A stretch of DNA of 13,029 nt from Bacteroidales bacterium UBA1628 (GTDB lineage: Bacteria; Bacteroidota; Bacteroidia; Bacteroidales; UBA932), in the NCBI GenBank assembly GCA_002321335.1, contig DCMG01000014.1, forward strand, positions 11,714 to 24,742. The letters run 5' to 3'. Each line of letters begins with the position of its first letter. Position 1 is the first letter of the stretch. The notes beneath the pieces were generated by a model. The model worked only from the letters and a program-made list of their open reading frames with translations, searched no databases and was not told the DNA's origin. Shown here in pieces: positions 7,414 to 13,029 of this stretch. A program made the position numbers and the translations under genes.

Positions 7414-7794
7414 ATGGATTTGATTAAAGTTGTAGAACAGGCTTTCGCTAACGAGAAAGTCGCTACGTATCCGAAATTCAAGGCAGGTGACACAATCACT
7501 GTCACCTACAGAATAAAGGAAGGTGACAAGGATAGACTCCAGAAGTTCAGAGGCGTGGTTATCCAACTCAGAGGTGCCACCCCACAGACAAGAACCTTCA
7601 CAGTCCGCAAGATTTCCGGAGGTATTGGAGTTGAGAGAATTTTCCCGTTCCACTCACCATTCATTGACAGCATTGAACTGAACAAGGTCGGCAAGGTTCG
7701 CAGAGCAAGAATCTTCTATCTGCGTCAGCTCTCCGGCAAGAAGGCAAGAATCAAGGAGAAGAAGCTTGCTTTCGTAAAGGAAGAGGAAGCATAG
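7414..7794 (+). CDS. rplS: 50S ribosomal protein L19 (bL19)
   Basis: This is a large-subunit protein located at the 30S-50S interface. The 126-residue product has the family pattern: FKAGDTITVTYRIKEGDKDRLQKF (22-45), RGVVIQLRG, TFTVRKISGGIGVERIFPFHSPFIDSIE, then KVGKVRRARIFYLRQLSGKKARI, with a short acidic tail (VKEEEA) beyond the conserved core. The start is fixed by the family N-terminus (MDLIKVVEQ). It is driven by the promoter at 7309-7338 and followed after 39 bases by tRNA-Arg on the same strand, so mRNA and tRNA may share a transcript that is later cut. The usual trmD neighbour of other phyla is absent. Confidence 0.98.
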   Translation: MDLIKVVEQAFANEKVATYPKFKAGDTITVTYRIKEGDKDRLQKFRGVVIQLRGATPQTRTFTVRKISGGIGVERIFPFHSPFIDSIELNKVGKVRRARIFYLRQLSGKKARIKEKKLAFVKEEEA

Positions 7795-7833
7795 CCCTTG
7801 TAGAGATAAAGTCGGAGCCAGTCTCCGGCAACT

Positions 7834-7907
7834 GGTCCCCTAGCTCAACTGAATAGAGCATTTGACTACGGATCAAAAGGTTACAGGTTTGAATCCTGTG
7901 GGGATCA
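7834..7907 (+). tRNA. tRNA-Arg(ACG)
   Basis: The 74-base cloverleaf has acceptor GGTCCCC/GGGGATC (one G-U pair), D stem GCTC/GAGC, anticodon stem TTTGA/TCAAA with loop CTACGGA (anticodon ACG at 7868-7870), T stem ACAGG/CCTGT and discriminator A. CCA is not encoded. A34 would be edited to inosine by TadA to read CGU, CGC and CGA. The D loop reads AACTGAATA and the T loop TTTGAAT, so positions 19 and 56 appear to be A and U instead of the near-invariant G and C; the change is complementary. Confidence 0.95.
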
Positions 7908-7909
7908 CA

Positions 7910-7948
7910 AAAATGCGAGGCTATTGAAATCAATCAGCTTCGCATTTT
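7910..7948 (+). terminator. Hairpin between the two tRNAs
   Basis: Arms 7910-7921 and 7937-7948 pair over 12 positions with one G-U (AAAATGCGAGGC with GCTTCGCATTTT) around a 15-base loop, and are followed by GTTTG. The U tract lies mostly inside the 3' arm, so this may be an attenuating terminator or a processing site separating tRNA-Arg from tRNA-Gly. Confidence 0.5.
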
Positions 7949-7952
7949 GTTT

Positions 7953-8025
7953 GCGGAATTAGCTCAGTTGGTAGAGCGTTGGCTTCCCAAGCCGAAGGTC
8001 ACGAGTTCGAGCCTCGCATTCCGCT
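7953..8025 (+). tRNA. tRNA-Gly(CCC)
   Basis: The 73-base cloverleaf has acceptor GCGGAAT/ATTCCGC, D stem GCTC/GAGC with a normal GG-containing D loop (AGTTGGTA), anticodon stem TTGGC/GCCGA, loop TTCCCAA (anticodon CCC at 7986-7988), T stem ACGAG/CTCGC with an outer A-C mismatch, and a standard TTCGAGC T loop. The discriminator is U, as in bacterial glycine tRNAs. CCA is not encoded. It reads GGG codons. Confidence 0.95.
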
Positions 8026-8026
8026 C

Positions 8027-8076
8027 TTATAAGAGAAAAAGACCAAGGAATATTCCTTGGTCTTTTTCTCTTATAA
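8027..8076. terminator. Perfect 50-bp palindrome, bidirectional terminator
   Basis: The whole 50 bp is its own reverse complement (centre GGAATATTCC). It begins two bases after tRNA-Gly and lies between that tRNA (+) and dsbD (-). In RNA it would give a stem of more than 20 bp. On either strand the 3' arm contains TCTTTTTCTC, so it can end transcription from both sides. Confidence 0.8.
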
Positions 8077-8101
8077 AGGACATTGGTAATCCTAAAATGA
8101 T

Positions 8102-8128
8102 AGTTTGGCGATCTTTGATTGCCAGACT
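8102..8128 (-). terminator. Possible dsbD terminator hairpin
   Basis: On the minus strand AGTCTGGC (8121-8128, overlapping the dsbD stop) can pair with GCCAAACT (8102-8109) with one mismatch or wobble. A further ATC/GAT pairing sits in the loop, and the sequence ATCATTTT follows. The U tract is weak; the palindrome just beyond is the stronger stop. Confidence 0.35.
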
Positions 8129-10247
8129 ACTTATTCAGACCGGAGTTCAGGAAGTCGATGAAGCCCTCAATCGAAAGGCTGTAGCCACGGACAGGAGCAA
8201 GTTGGTTTCCGTCACAATCCAAAAGAGCGTAGTTCGGCTGGGCGTTGACACCGAAACGTGTACGGGCTATGTAGGAATTGACACGTCCAATCTCTTTGAG
8301 AGTCTTGCCTTCCGGTGTGGTCAGCCATTCAGTCTCATCAAGCTTAGTCTTGTCGTCCACATAGAGAGCCACAAGGACATATTCATTTCTAAGAATATCA
8401 AGCACTCTCGGGTCGCTCCAGACACGCTGCTCCATCTCGCGGCAGTTGACGCAACCATGGCCGGTGATGTCCACAAAGACGGGTTTGTTCTGAGCTTTGG
8501 CGGCAGCAAGGCCTTCCTCCAAGGTAAAGTAGCCGTTCAGACCAAAGGGCATCTTAAGGCCATACTTCCGGCCGTAAGATGCTCCGGCCACTGAGCCTGT
8601 CGAAGTGCCGGCGGGGTCAGTCGCTTCGGTGGTCGCTGAGCCTGTCGAAGTGACCGAAGTGACCGAACCGGCCGGAGAATCCGCATAATTGTAAACAACG
8701 AAATCCTGAGTCTCCAACGGCGGAAGGTAACCCGACAAAGCCTTCAACGGCGCTCCCCACATTCCCGGAATCATGTAAACAACGAATGTGAACACGGCGA
8801 TAGCCAGGCCTAGCCTTGTCACAGAAATGTGTTCCACAGGATCGTCATTCTTGAAACGCAGTTTTCCAAGAAGATAGAATCCTAACAGCGAGAACGTGAC
8901 TATCCATATTCCAAGATAAACTTCTCTGTCTAGCAGTCCCCAGTGATAGGTCTGGTCAGCGACGCTCAGAAACTTGAAGCCGAGCGCCACCTCGATGAAA
9001 CCCAGAACAACCTTGACGCTGTTGAGCCAAGAACCAGACTTGCCCTTCATCTTCTTCAGTAGCGACGGGAACATCGCAAGTATGGTGAACGGCAGTGCGA
9101 AAGCGACGGAGAATGCCAGCATTGTGACCATCGGAGTCCAGAACTCGCCCTGTGTGGATTTGATCAGGACAGTGCCGACAATCGGCCCCGTGCAGGAGAA
9201 TGACACCAGAACAAGGGTAAGAGCCATGAAAAATATACCGCCGAGCCCCTTGCCTCCGGACTTCGCGTCACTCTTGTTGGCAAGGCTAGAAGGAAGTTCG
9301 ATTTCGAACGCACCGAAGAAAGACGCAGCGAAAATCATGAACACAACGAAGAATATCAGATTCGGCAGCCAATGCGTCGCAAGCCAGTTGAATATATCGG
9401 CTGTAACGGTGTTGCCCCCGATAATCCAGGTCAATCCGATGATGACACTGATCGGAACCGTGTAAAGAAGCACGATGAACAGGCCATAGATGAAAGCCTT
9501 GAAACGACCTTCCGCCGCTGTCGTGGACTGTTTCATGAAGAAAGACACGGTCATCGGGACCATCGGGAACACGCACGGGGTCATCAACATGGCGAATCCC
9601 CATAGAATGGCCTCGATAATCAAGGCCCACAACGAACCATCGCTCTTGTCCTCGTCATCGGAAACAATTGCCGTTGAAGTTGCTGTGCTCTCAGTTGTTG
9701 AATCGGCAGCCACCTCTTCGGCTCCCTCGGAGACTTCGCCGGCCGAAAGTGCGGACGTACCCTCGGCCAAGGCGTCTTGTGACACCTCCGCCTTCACCTG
9801 TTGTTTGGTCTCAAGTGACACGGAGAACTCCCATGTCTCCGGAGCCGCGCAGAACCTATCGTTGCATCCGCTCCACGATACCTCACCCGTAACCGTGGCC
9901 ACATTTCCGGTCAACTTGACCCTTTGCTTTAAGGTCACTGAATCAAAAAAAACTTTTTCCCCTTGAAACTCAGAAGGTTTTGTGACCTGTTCAAGTTCCC
10001 CGTCCAAGGAATATCCTTCAGAAGGTGTAAACTCAATGACTATCGGATTGTATTCATGGTCTACCGTGTAGATGTGCCATCCTTCCTCGATGACAGCCTT
10101 GAATGTCAGTTCAAATACATTCTCGGAAACCGCATTGCTTGAGACCGACCATTTGGCGGTCGCCTCCGGGGCCTGTGCGAAAGAGGCCACGCTCCCGAGC
10201 AGGAACGCAGCCACCAACGCCATAGCTTTCTTGAAAGTATGTGTCAT
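8127..10247 (-). CDS. dsbD: Thiol:disulfide interchange protein DsbD
   Basis: This inner-membrane protein carries electrons from cytoplasmic thioredoxin to periplasmic thiol proteins. The 706-residue product has all three parts. A signal peptide (1-24, SFA before Q25) leads into the periplasmic alpha domain, with a Cys128/Cys133 pair in SGCNDRFCAAP. An acidic, Ser/Thr/Ala-rich linker (about 150-205) follows. The membrane beta domain (about 206-500) has several hydrophobic helices, with the redox pair Cys225 (MTPCVFPM) and Cys352 (SFSCTGP). A second linker (about 518-560) follows. The thioredoxin-like gamma domain has Cys599 and Cys602 in GCVNCREME. The second linker contains two in-frame copies of a palindromic DNA repeat (8591-8607, 8636-8652) read as TSTGS. 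The gene starts 35 bases after rny on the same strand with no visible promoter, so it is probably co-transcribed. Confidence 0.95.
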   Translation of the reverse strand: MTHTFKKAMALVAAFLLGSVASFAQAPEATAKWSVSSNAVSENVFELTFKAVIEEGWHIYTVDHEYNPIVIEFTPSEGYSLDGELEQVTKPSEFQGEKVFFDSVTLKQRVKLTGNVATVTGEVSWSGCNDRFCAAPETWEFSVSLETKQQVKAEVSQDALAEGTSALSAGEVSEGAEEVAADSTTESTATSTAIVSDDEDKSDGSLWALIIEAILWGFAMLMTPCVFPMVPMTVSFFMKQSTTAAEGRFKAFIYGLFIVLLYTVPISVIIGLTWIIGGNTVTADIFNWLATHWLPNLIFFVVFMIFAASFFGAFEIELPSSLANKSDAKSGGKGLGGIFFMALTLVLVSFSCTGPIVGTVLIKSTQGEFWTPMVTMLAFSVAFALPFTILAMFPSLLKKMKGKSGSWLNSVKVVLGFIEVALGFKFLSVADQTYHWGLLDREVYLGIWIVTFSLLGFYLLGKLRFKNDDPVEHISVTRLGLAIAVFTFVVYMIPGMWGAPLKALSGYLPPLETQDFVVYNYADSPAGSVTSVTSTGSATTEATDPAGTSTGSVAGASYGRKYGLKMPFGLNGYFTLEEGLAAAKAQNKPVFVDITGHGCVNCREMEQRVWSDPRVLDILRNEYVLVALYVDDKTKLDETEWLTTPEGKTLKEIGRVNSYIARTRFGVNAQPNYALLDCDGNQLAPVRGYSLSIEGFIDFLNSGLNK
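8585..8665. repeat. Two palindromic short repeats inside the dsbD linker
   Basis: CTGAGCCTGTCGAAGTG occurs at 8591-8607 and again at 8636-8652, 45 bp (15 codons) apart. Copy 1 sits in an imperfect palindrome (CCGGCCACT before, AGTGCCGG after, one bulged base). Copy 2 does as well (GGTCGCT before, AGTGACC after, one mismatch). Directly after copy 2, CGAAGTGAC is tandemly duplicated (8646-8663). On the dsbD strand the core reads CTTCGACAGGCTCAG, a motif I know as a dispersed repeat in unrelated bacterial genomes. All additions keep the frame. Confidence 0.7.
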
Positions 10248-10282
10248 AGCGTCAAAACATTTGCCGTTATATTCGTGGATTA

Positions 10283-11818
10283 TTATTTAGCGTATGCGAC
10301 AGAACGGGTCTCTCTGATCACTGTGATCTTGACCTGTCCAGGATAAGTCATCTCCTCCTGAATTTTCTGGGCGATGTCCGCTGACAGTCTTCCGGCCTGA
10401 TCATCACTGACCTCTTCGGCGCCGACAATGACGCGAAGCTCTCGGCCGGCCTGGATGGCGTAGCTCTTGGTGACCCCAGGATAGGCGGCGGCAAGATCCT
10501 CCATTCCCTTTAGTCTCTTGATGTAAGACTCGATGACCTCACGACGGGCCCCCGGGCGGGCTCCGGAGATGGCGTCACCTATCATCACGATAGGAGATAT
10601 GATTGACGTCATCTCGATCTCCTCGTGGTGCGCGCCGATGGCGTTGCAGATTTCCGGTTTCTCTTTGTACTGCTCGGCTAGTTTCATACCAAGAAGCGCG
10701 TGTGGAAGTTCCGGATCCTCCTCGGAAACCTTGCCGATGTCATGCAGGAGACCTGCCCTCTTCGCCAGTTTTGGATTCAAGCCCAGTTCCGCAGCCATGA
10801 TGGCGCAGATGTTGGCCACCTCACGGGAGTGCTGAAGAAGGTTCTGACCGTAAGACGAGCGGTACTTCATTCGGCCTATAAGTTTCACAAGTTCTATGTT
10901 AAGACCATGGATTCCAAGATCGATGCACGTCCTCTTGCCAGTCTCAAGAATCTCATCCTCTAACTGCTTCTGAACCTTGGCCACAACCTCTTCAATTCGC
11001 GCCGGATGGATTCGTCCGTCTACAACCAGTTGATGCAGAGCGAGTCTGGCCACTTCTCTGCGAACCGGATCGAATGCGGACAGAAGAATGGCGTCAGGAG
11101 TGTCATCTACAACGATCTCAACTCCGGTCGCCGCCTCCAAGGCACGGATATTTCGTCCCTCACGTCCGATGATGCGTCCTTTGATCTCATCGTTGTCAAT
11201 CGGGAAAGTCGTGACTGCGTTCTCGATGGCCGTCTCAGTGGCGGTTCTCTGGATGGTGTTGATGACAATCCTCTTAGCCTCCTTGGAAGCATTCAGACGA
11301 GCCTCGTCCATAGTGTCGTTGATGTAAGCCTGTGCCTCTGTCCTGGCCTCGGCCTTCATATTCTCCATAAGGACATTCTTGGCCTCCTGAGCGCTCATTC
11401 CTGCGATAGTCTCCAGCTGTTTGTTCGCCTGGGCGCTGAGTCTCTCATATTCCTCGGTCTTTTTGGCAAGAGATTCCTGCTGAGCCTGAAAACTTGCCTT
11501 GGCGTTGTCAGCGTCGCGCATCTTGCGCTGAAGCTCAGAATTCTGCTGGTTCAACGAATTCTCTTTCTGTTTGATTCTGTTCTCGGCATCCTTCAACTGG
11601 CTGTTTTTCTCGTTGATGTACTGCTCGTGCTCGCTCTTGAGCTGGAGAAATTTCTCCTTGGCCTGATGAATCTTGTCCTTCTTGATCCCCTCGGCCTCAA
11701 TCTCGGCCTTGGCGATGATCTCGTTCTTCTGTCCTTTCAGAACTATCCTCTGAATGATTATGTAAGCCGCCAACGCGATTACCGCGCCGATCAGGACTCC
11801 TATAAAAAATTGTAACAT
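10283..11818 (-). CDS. rny: Ribonuclease Y
   Basis: RNase Y is a membrane-anchored endoribonuclease that starts mRNA decay. The 511-residue product shows an N-terminal transmembrane helix (about 3-25) and a long Lys/Glu/Gln coiled coil (about 30-190). A KH domain follows (about 203-268), with the GxxG loop GREG at 218-221. The HD domain has His330, the His359-Asp360 pair in AGLLHDIGK and His397-His398 in GAHHEE, the metal-binding set. The C-terminal domain ends RETRSVAYAK, typical of the family. The ATG is fixed by the membrane helix; it has no Shine-Dalgarno. It lies downstream of zapA and the probable 6S RNA, and upstream of dsbD by 35 bases. I see no strong promoter of its own, so transcription may depend on read-through past the RNA. 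Confidence 0.97.
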   Translation of the reverse strand: MLQFFIGVLIGAVIALAAYIIIQRIVLKGQKNEIIAKAEIEAEGIKKDKIHQAKEKFLQLKSEHEQYINEKNSQLKDAENRIKQKENSLNQQNSELQRKMRDADNAKASFQAQQESLAKKTEEYERLSAQANKQLETIAGMSAQEAKNVLMENMKAEARTEAQAYINDTMDEARLNASKEAKRIVINTIQRTATETAIENAVTTFPIDNDEIKGRIIGREGRNIRALEAATGVEIVVDDTPDAILLSAFDPVRREVARLALHQLVVDGRIHPARIEEVVAKVQKQLEDEILETGKRTCIDLGIHGLNIELVKLIGRMKYRSSYGQNLLQHSREVANICAIMAAELGLNPKLAKRAGLLHDIGKVSEEDPELPHALLGMKLAEQYKEKPEICNAIGAHHEEIEMTSIISPIVMIGDAISGARPGARREVIESYIKRLKGMEDLAAAYPGVTKSYAIQAGRELRVIVGAEEVSDDQAGRLSADIAQKIQEEMTYPGQVKITVIRETRSVAYAK

Positions 11819-11970
11819 AATATCTAAATATTATAAATGTGTTCAACAACCAAAGGCATCCGGTTCGTCATCAAGAAACCGAAACCAAAAAACTTTCCGG
11901 CAGCACACGGCCGACACTAAAAATGGCCGGCAGTCTCCCCCAGCGGAAACAGACCGGTCATCGAATTATT
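11819..11970 (-). other. Non-coding stretch between the structured RNA and rny
   Basis: No open frame of note. On the minus strand two hairpins can form. CCGGTCT (11950-11956) can pair with AGACTGCCGG (two unpaired bases), ending in a short T tract (CCATTTTT). CGGCC then GGCCG encloses a 12-base loop shortly after. A third GCCGG is followed by AGTTTTTTGG. This may be the rny 5' untranslated region with an attenuator-like structure. No convincing TAnnTTTG promoter is seen near the rny start. Confidence 0.35.
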
Positions 11971-12151
11971 AAAAAAGCCGTTAGTCGCTTGTCAGAAATC
12001 TTAATGAATAAGATTTGAGATCCGCACCGGTTCAGAAATCCATCGTCGTGTCAAAGACACAATCCCCGAAGGTGACCTTGGCCCTTCATAGCCGGCTCGA
12101 GCAAACTCGGTTCCGCAGAACTTGTTGATTTGAGCACGTGGGACTAACGGC
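11971..12151 (-). ncRNA. ssrS: Structured RNA, probably 6S RNA
   Basis: On the minus strand GCCGTTAGTC (12142-12151) and GACTAACGGC (11977-11986) are perfect 10-bp complements 155 bases apart, and the second is followed at once by TTTTTT (11971-11976). That is a closing stem plus an intrinsic terminator around an RNA of about 175 bases. Inside, on the 3' side, AAATCTTA and TAAGATTT form a small hairpin, like the one found in the central bubble of many 6S RNAs. CGAG/CTCG, AAGG/CCTT and GTGTC/GACAC hairpins occur further in. 6S RNA binds RNA polymerase holoenzyme in stationary phase; ssrS lies beside zapA in enterobacteria and, from memory, in Bacteroidales. The 5' stem strand includes the zapA stop codon, so the RNA may be cut from the zapA transcript. 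I could not fold the full central region, so the family assignment is probable, not certain. Confidence 0.6.
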
Positions 12152-12440
12152 CGTCTTTTTCAATATTCTTAATATAGGACTCAACCTCATCCTGAAGCCT
12201 CTTCGCCTCGGCGTCAGCGTCGGCAAGCCTCTTCTGGAAGGCCAATCTGCCGACAGCCTCGTTAAGAGCCACAAAGGAAAGTTTGTCGGAAAGGGTCTTG
12301 TTCGGATATTTCGCGTCGTATGCCGTCAATTTCTGGTTGATGGCATCCGCGGCAAGCCTCATCATCCGTTCCATCTCAGGAGATGATGCGACGAGGGGAT
12401 ATTCATTACCCGCGATCTTTATCTTGATATTCTGTCCCAT
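12144..12440 (-). CDS. zapA: Cell division protein ZapA
   Basis: ZapA is a small cytoplasmic protein that bundles FtsZ filaments at the division ring. The 98-residue product begins with the typical strand pattern IKIKIAGNEYPL, then SSPEMERMMRLAADAINQKL (helix 1), and a coiled-coil C-terminus (LALNEAVGRLAFQKR onward, about 55-95) that forms the dimer and tetramer. The length fits the family. It starts 2 bases after the stop of the upstream coiled-coil gene, so the two are coupled. Its stop codon TAG lies within the closing stem of the downstream structured RNA. Confidence 0.92.
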   Translation of the reverse strand: MGQNIKIKIAGNEYPLVASSPEMERMMRLAADAINQKLTAYDAKYPNKTLSDKLSFVALNEAVGRLAFQKRLADADAEAKRLQDEVESYIKNIEKDGR

Positions 12441-12442
12441 TC

Positions 12443-12715
12443 CTAATTCTCAAGCAAGGATATGCACTTGTCAATCTCCTTGATAAGCCTCTCTATCTTT
12501 TCCTTGGCGACGGAACTGTCTCCGCCCGCTCCGAAGGCTTCGGACAGATGAAGGTTATTCACCTGTTGTTCCAAATCCTCAATCCGTTTCCTGCAGGACT
12601 CATTGTCAGCCTTGCACTGAACGAGTTCAGACTGAAGCCTTTCACGCTCCTGTCTCTCCGCCTCGTACAGCGCTATCAACTTTTCGATATCTGTCTTAAT
12701 ACCTTCAAGCATCAT
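12443..12715 (-). CDS. Small coiled-coil protein upstream of zapA
   Basis: The product has 90 residues, soluble, with no signal or membrane segment. Residues about 5-57 form a heptad-rich coiled coil full of Glu, Arg and Gln (EAERQERERLQSEL, RIEDLEQQVNNL). A Gly-rich hinge (AFGAGGDSS, about 60-68) leads to a second short helix (EKIERLIKEIDKCISLLEN). I do not know a named family; its position directly before zapA, with a 2-base gap, suggests a division-related partner. The start could be either of two adjacent ATGs (12715 or 12712). A promoter lies about 33-64 bases upstream, so this is probably the first gene of the unit running to dsbD. Confidence 0.8.
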   Translation of the reverse strand: MMLEGIKTDIEKLIALYEAERQERERLQSELVQCKADNESCRKRIEDLEQQVNNLHLSEAFGAGGDSSVAKEKIERLIKEIDKCISLLEN

Positions 12716-12747
12716 TGATCAAGGCTTTCTTTTCACCTGCCCGAGCG

Positions 12748-12779
12748 CAAAATTAGTAAAATATCTTCATTTGCACAAG
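12748..12779 (-). promoter_or_regulatory. Bacteroidota-type promoter for the zapA-rny-dsbD unit
   Basis: On the minus strand TAATTTTG (12748-12755) matches TAnnTTTG exactly, with CTTG (12776-12779) 20 bp upstream as a 3-of-4 -33 element. A start near 12742 would leave a leader of about 27 bases. Confidence 0.7.
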
Positions 12780-12966
12780 AACTTCAACTGGCTTCCCTCA
12801 ATTACTAAAAGGACATCGCACCTCGCGCGCCTCATCCGCCATTTCACGCTCTCCAACCCTTTCCGTGCGCCCAAAGACCATTCACACGAACGGAATCCCT
12901 CCCTTGTCCTCCCGCGCTCTGCAGGTTGCGCTTCATGCACAATGCACGAAGGCAGAACGATACCGA
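12780..12966. other. Non-coding spacer between divergent promoters
   Basis: I see no plausible gene. On the plus strand it is rich in C and T with many CGC and CCC triplets, unlike the coding regions on either side. It contains an imperfect palindrome at 12931-12951. Confidence 0.5.
12931..12951. promoter_or_regulatory. Imperfect palindrome upstream of the last promoter
   Basis: CTTC-A-TGCA-CAA-TGCA-C-GAAG is symmetric over 21 bp with a single mismatched pair. It ends 15 bp before the -33 element at 12967, a usual place for an activator or repressor site. No regulator can be named. Confidence 0.35.
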
Positions 12967-12998
12967 TTTGTCAAACTAAAGTAAATATTATAATTTTG
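12967..12998 (+). promoter_or_regulatory. Bacteroidota-type promoter for a gene beyond the window
   Basis: TTTG (12967-12970) and TAATTTTG (12991-12998) are full matches, 20 bp apart. Transcription would start near 13004. The ATG at 13006 opens only a 5-codon frame (MTITA), while the ATG at 13026 runs off the end and may be the start of the next gene. Confidence 0.75.
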
Positions 12999-13029
12999 CA
13001 GCAATATGACAATAACAGCATAACCATGA

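Noticed and set aside
7813..7827. Short CGGAG/CTCCG hairpin after rplS as a terminator
   Set aside because: There is no T tract after it and tRNA-Arg follows directly; it is more likely a processing structure or chance.
7947..8594. 215-residue frame on the plus strand
   Set aside because: It runs through tRNA-Gly and the 50-bp palindrome and then antisense to dsbD.
11006..11815. 269-residue frame on the plus strand opposite rny
   Set aside because: It is antisense to an unmistakable RNase Y; the leucine-rich content mirrors the coiled-coil codons, and there is no promoter or family feature.
13006..13023. Five-codon frame MTITA as a leader peptide
   Set aside because: It is too short to judge, has no repeated regulatory codons, and the downstream gene is outside the window.
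1..13029. CRISPR arrays, insertion sequences, phage or defence genes
   Set aside because: No regularly spaced direct repeats, transposase, integrase, nuclease-defence or toxin-antitoxin features were seen; the tRNA pair shows no attachment-site duplication.

Overview
The window reads as ordinary chromosomal DNA of a member of the Bacteroidales (phylum Bacteroidota). Evidence for this is a BACON-domain lipoprotein, near-absence of strong Shine-Dalgarno sites at several starts, promoters of the phylum-specific type (TTG/TTTG, about 20 bp, then TAnnTTTG) at four places, tRNAs without encoded CCA, and a zapA / probable 6S RNA / rny neighbourhood that I recall from Bacteroidales. The genus cannot be fixed from what is visible.

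Layout. 1-1994 (+): the tail of an unrecognised, probably cell-envelope, protein, then a BACON-domain lipoprotein whose start overlaps the previous stop (TAATG). A perfect 19-bp inverted repeat (2022-2065) separates this pair from the convergent uxaC (-, 2082-3497). The 228-bp space between uxaC and grpE is divergent and holds a clear uxaC promoter, a weaker grpE promoter and a 15-bp perfect palindrome. Then a tight plus-strand run follows: grpE, dnaJ, kdgK, eda. rplS comes next with its own strong promoter and a structured leader, followed by tRNA-Arg(ACG) and tRNA-Gly(CCC). A 50-bp perfect palindrome closes that unit against the convergent minus-strand unit. In transcription order the minus unit is: coiled-coil protein, zapA, a structured RNA that is probably 6S RNA, rny, dsbD. 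The last 314 bases hold two divergent promoters and no complete gene.

Function. UxaC, KdgK and Eda are three steps of the Ashwell hexuronate pathway: glucuronate or galacturonate is isomerised, later 2-keto-3-deoxygluconate is phosphorylated, and KDPG is split to pyruvate and glyceraldehyde 3-phosphate. The reductase and dehydratase steps are not in the window. The chaperone pair grpE-dnaJ sits in the middle of this set and is spaced so that it could be co-transcribed with kdgK-eda. The minus unit combines cell division (ZapA), RNA turnover (RNase Y), RNA polymerase control (6S RNA, if correct) and envelope thiol redox chemistry (DsbD).

I did not find a wholly new system. The signals most worth a second look are two in-frame copies of a short palindromic repeat inside the dsbD linker, a tRNA-Arg that appears to replace the near-universal G19-C56 pair with A19-U56, the probable 6S RNA whose closing stem includes the zapA stop codon, the palindrome between uxaC and grpE, and a candidate rplS leader.
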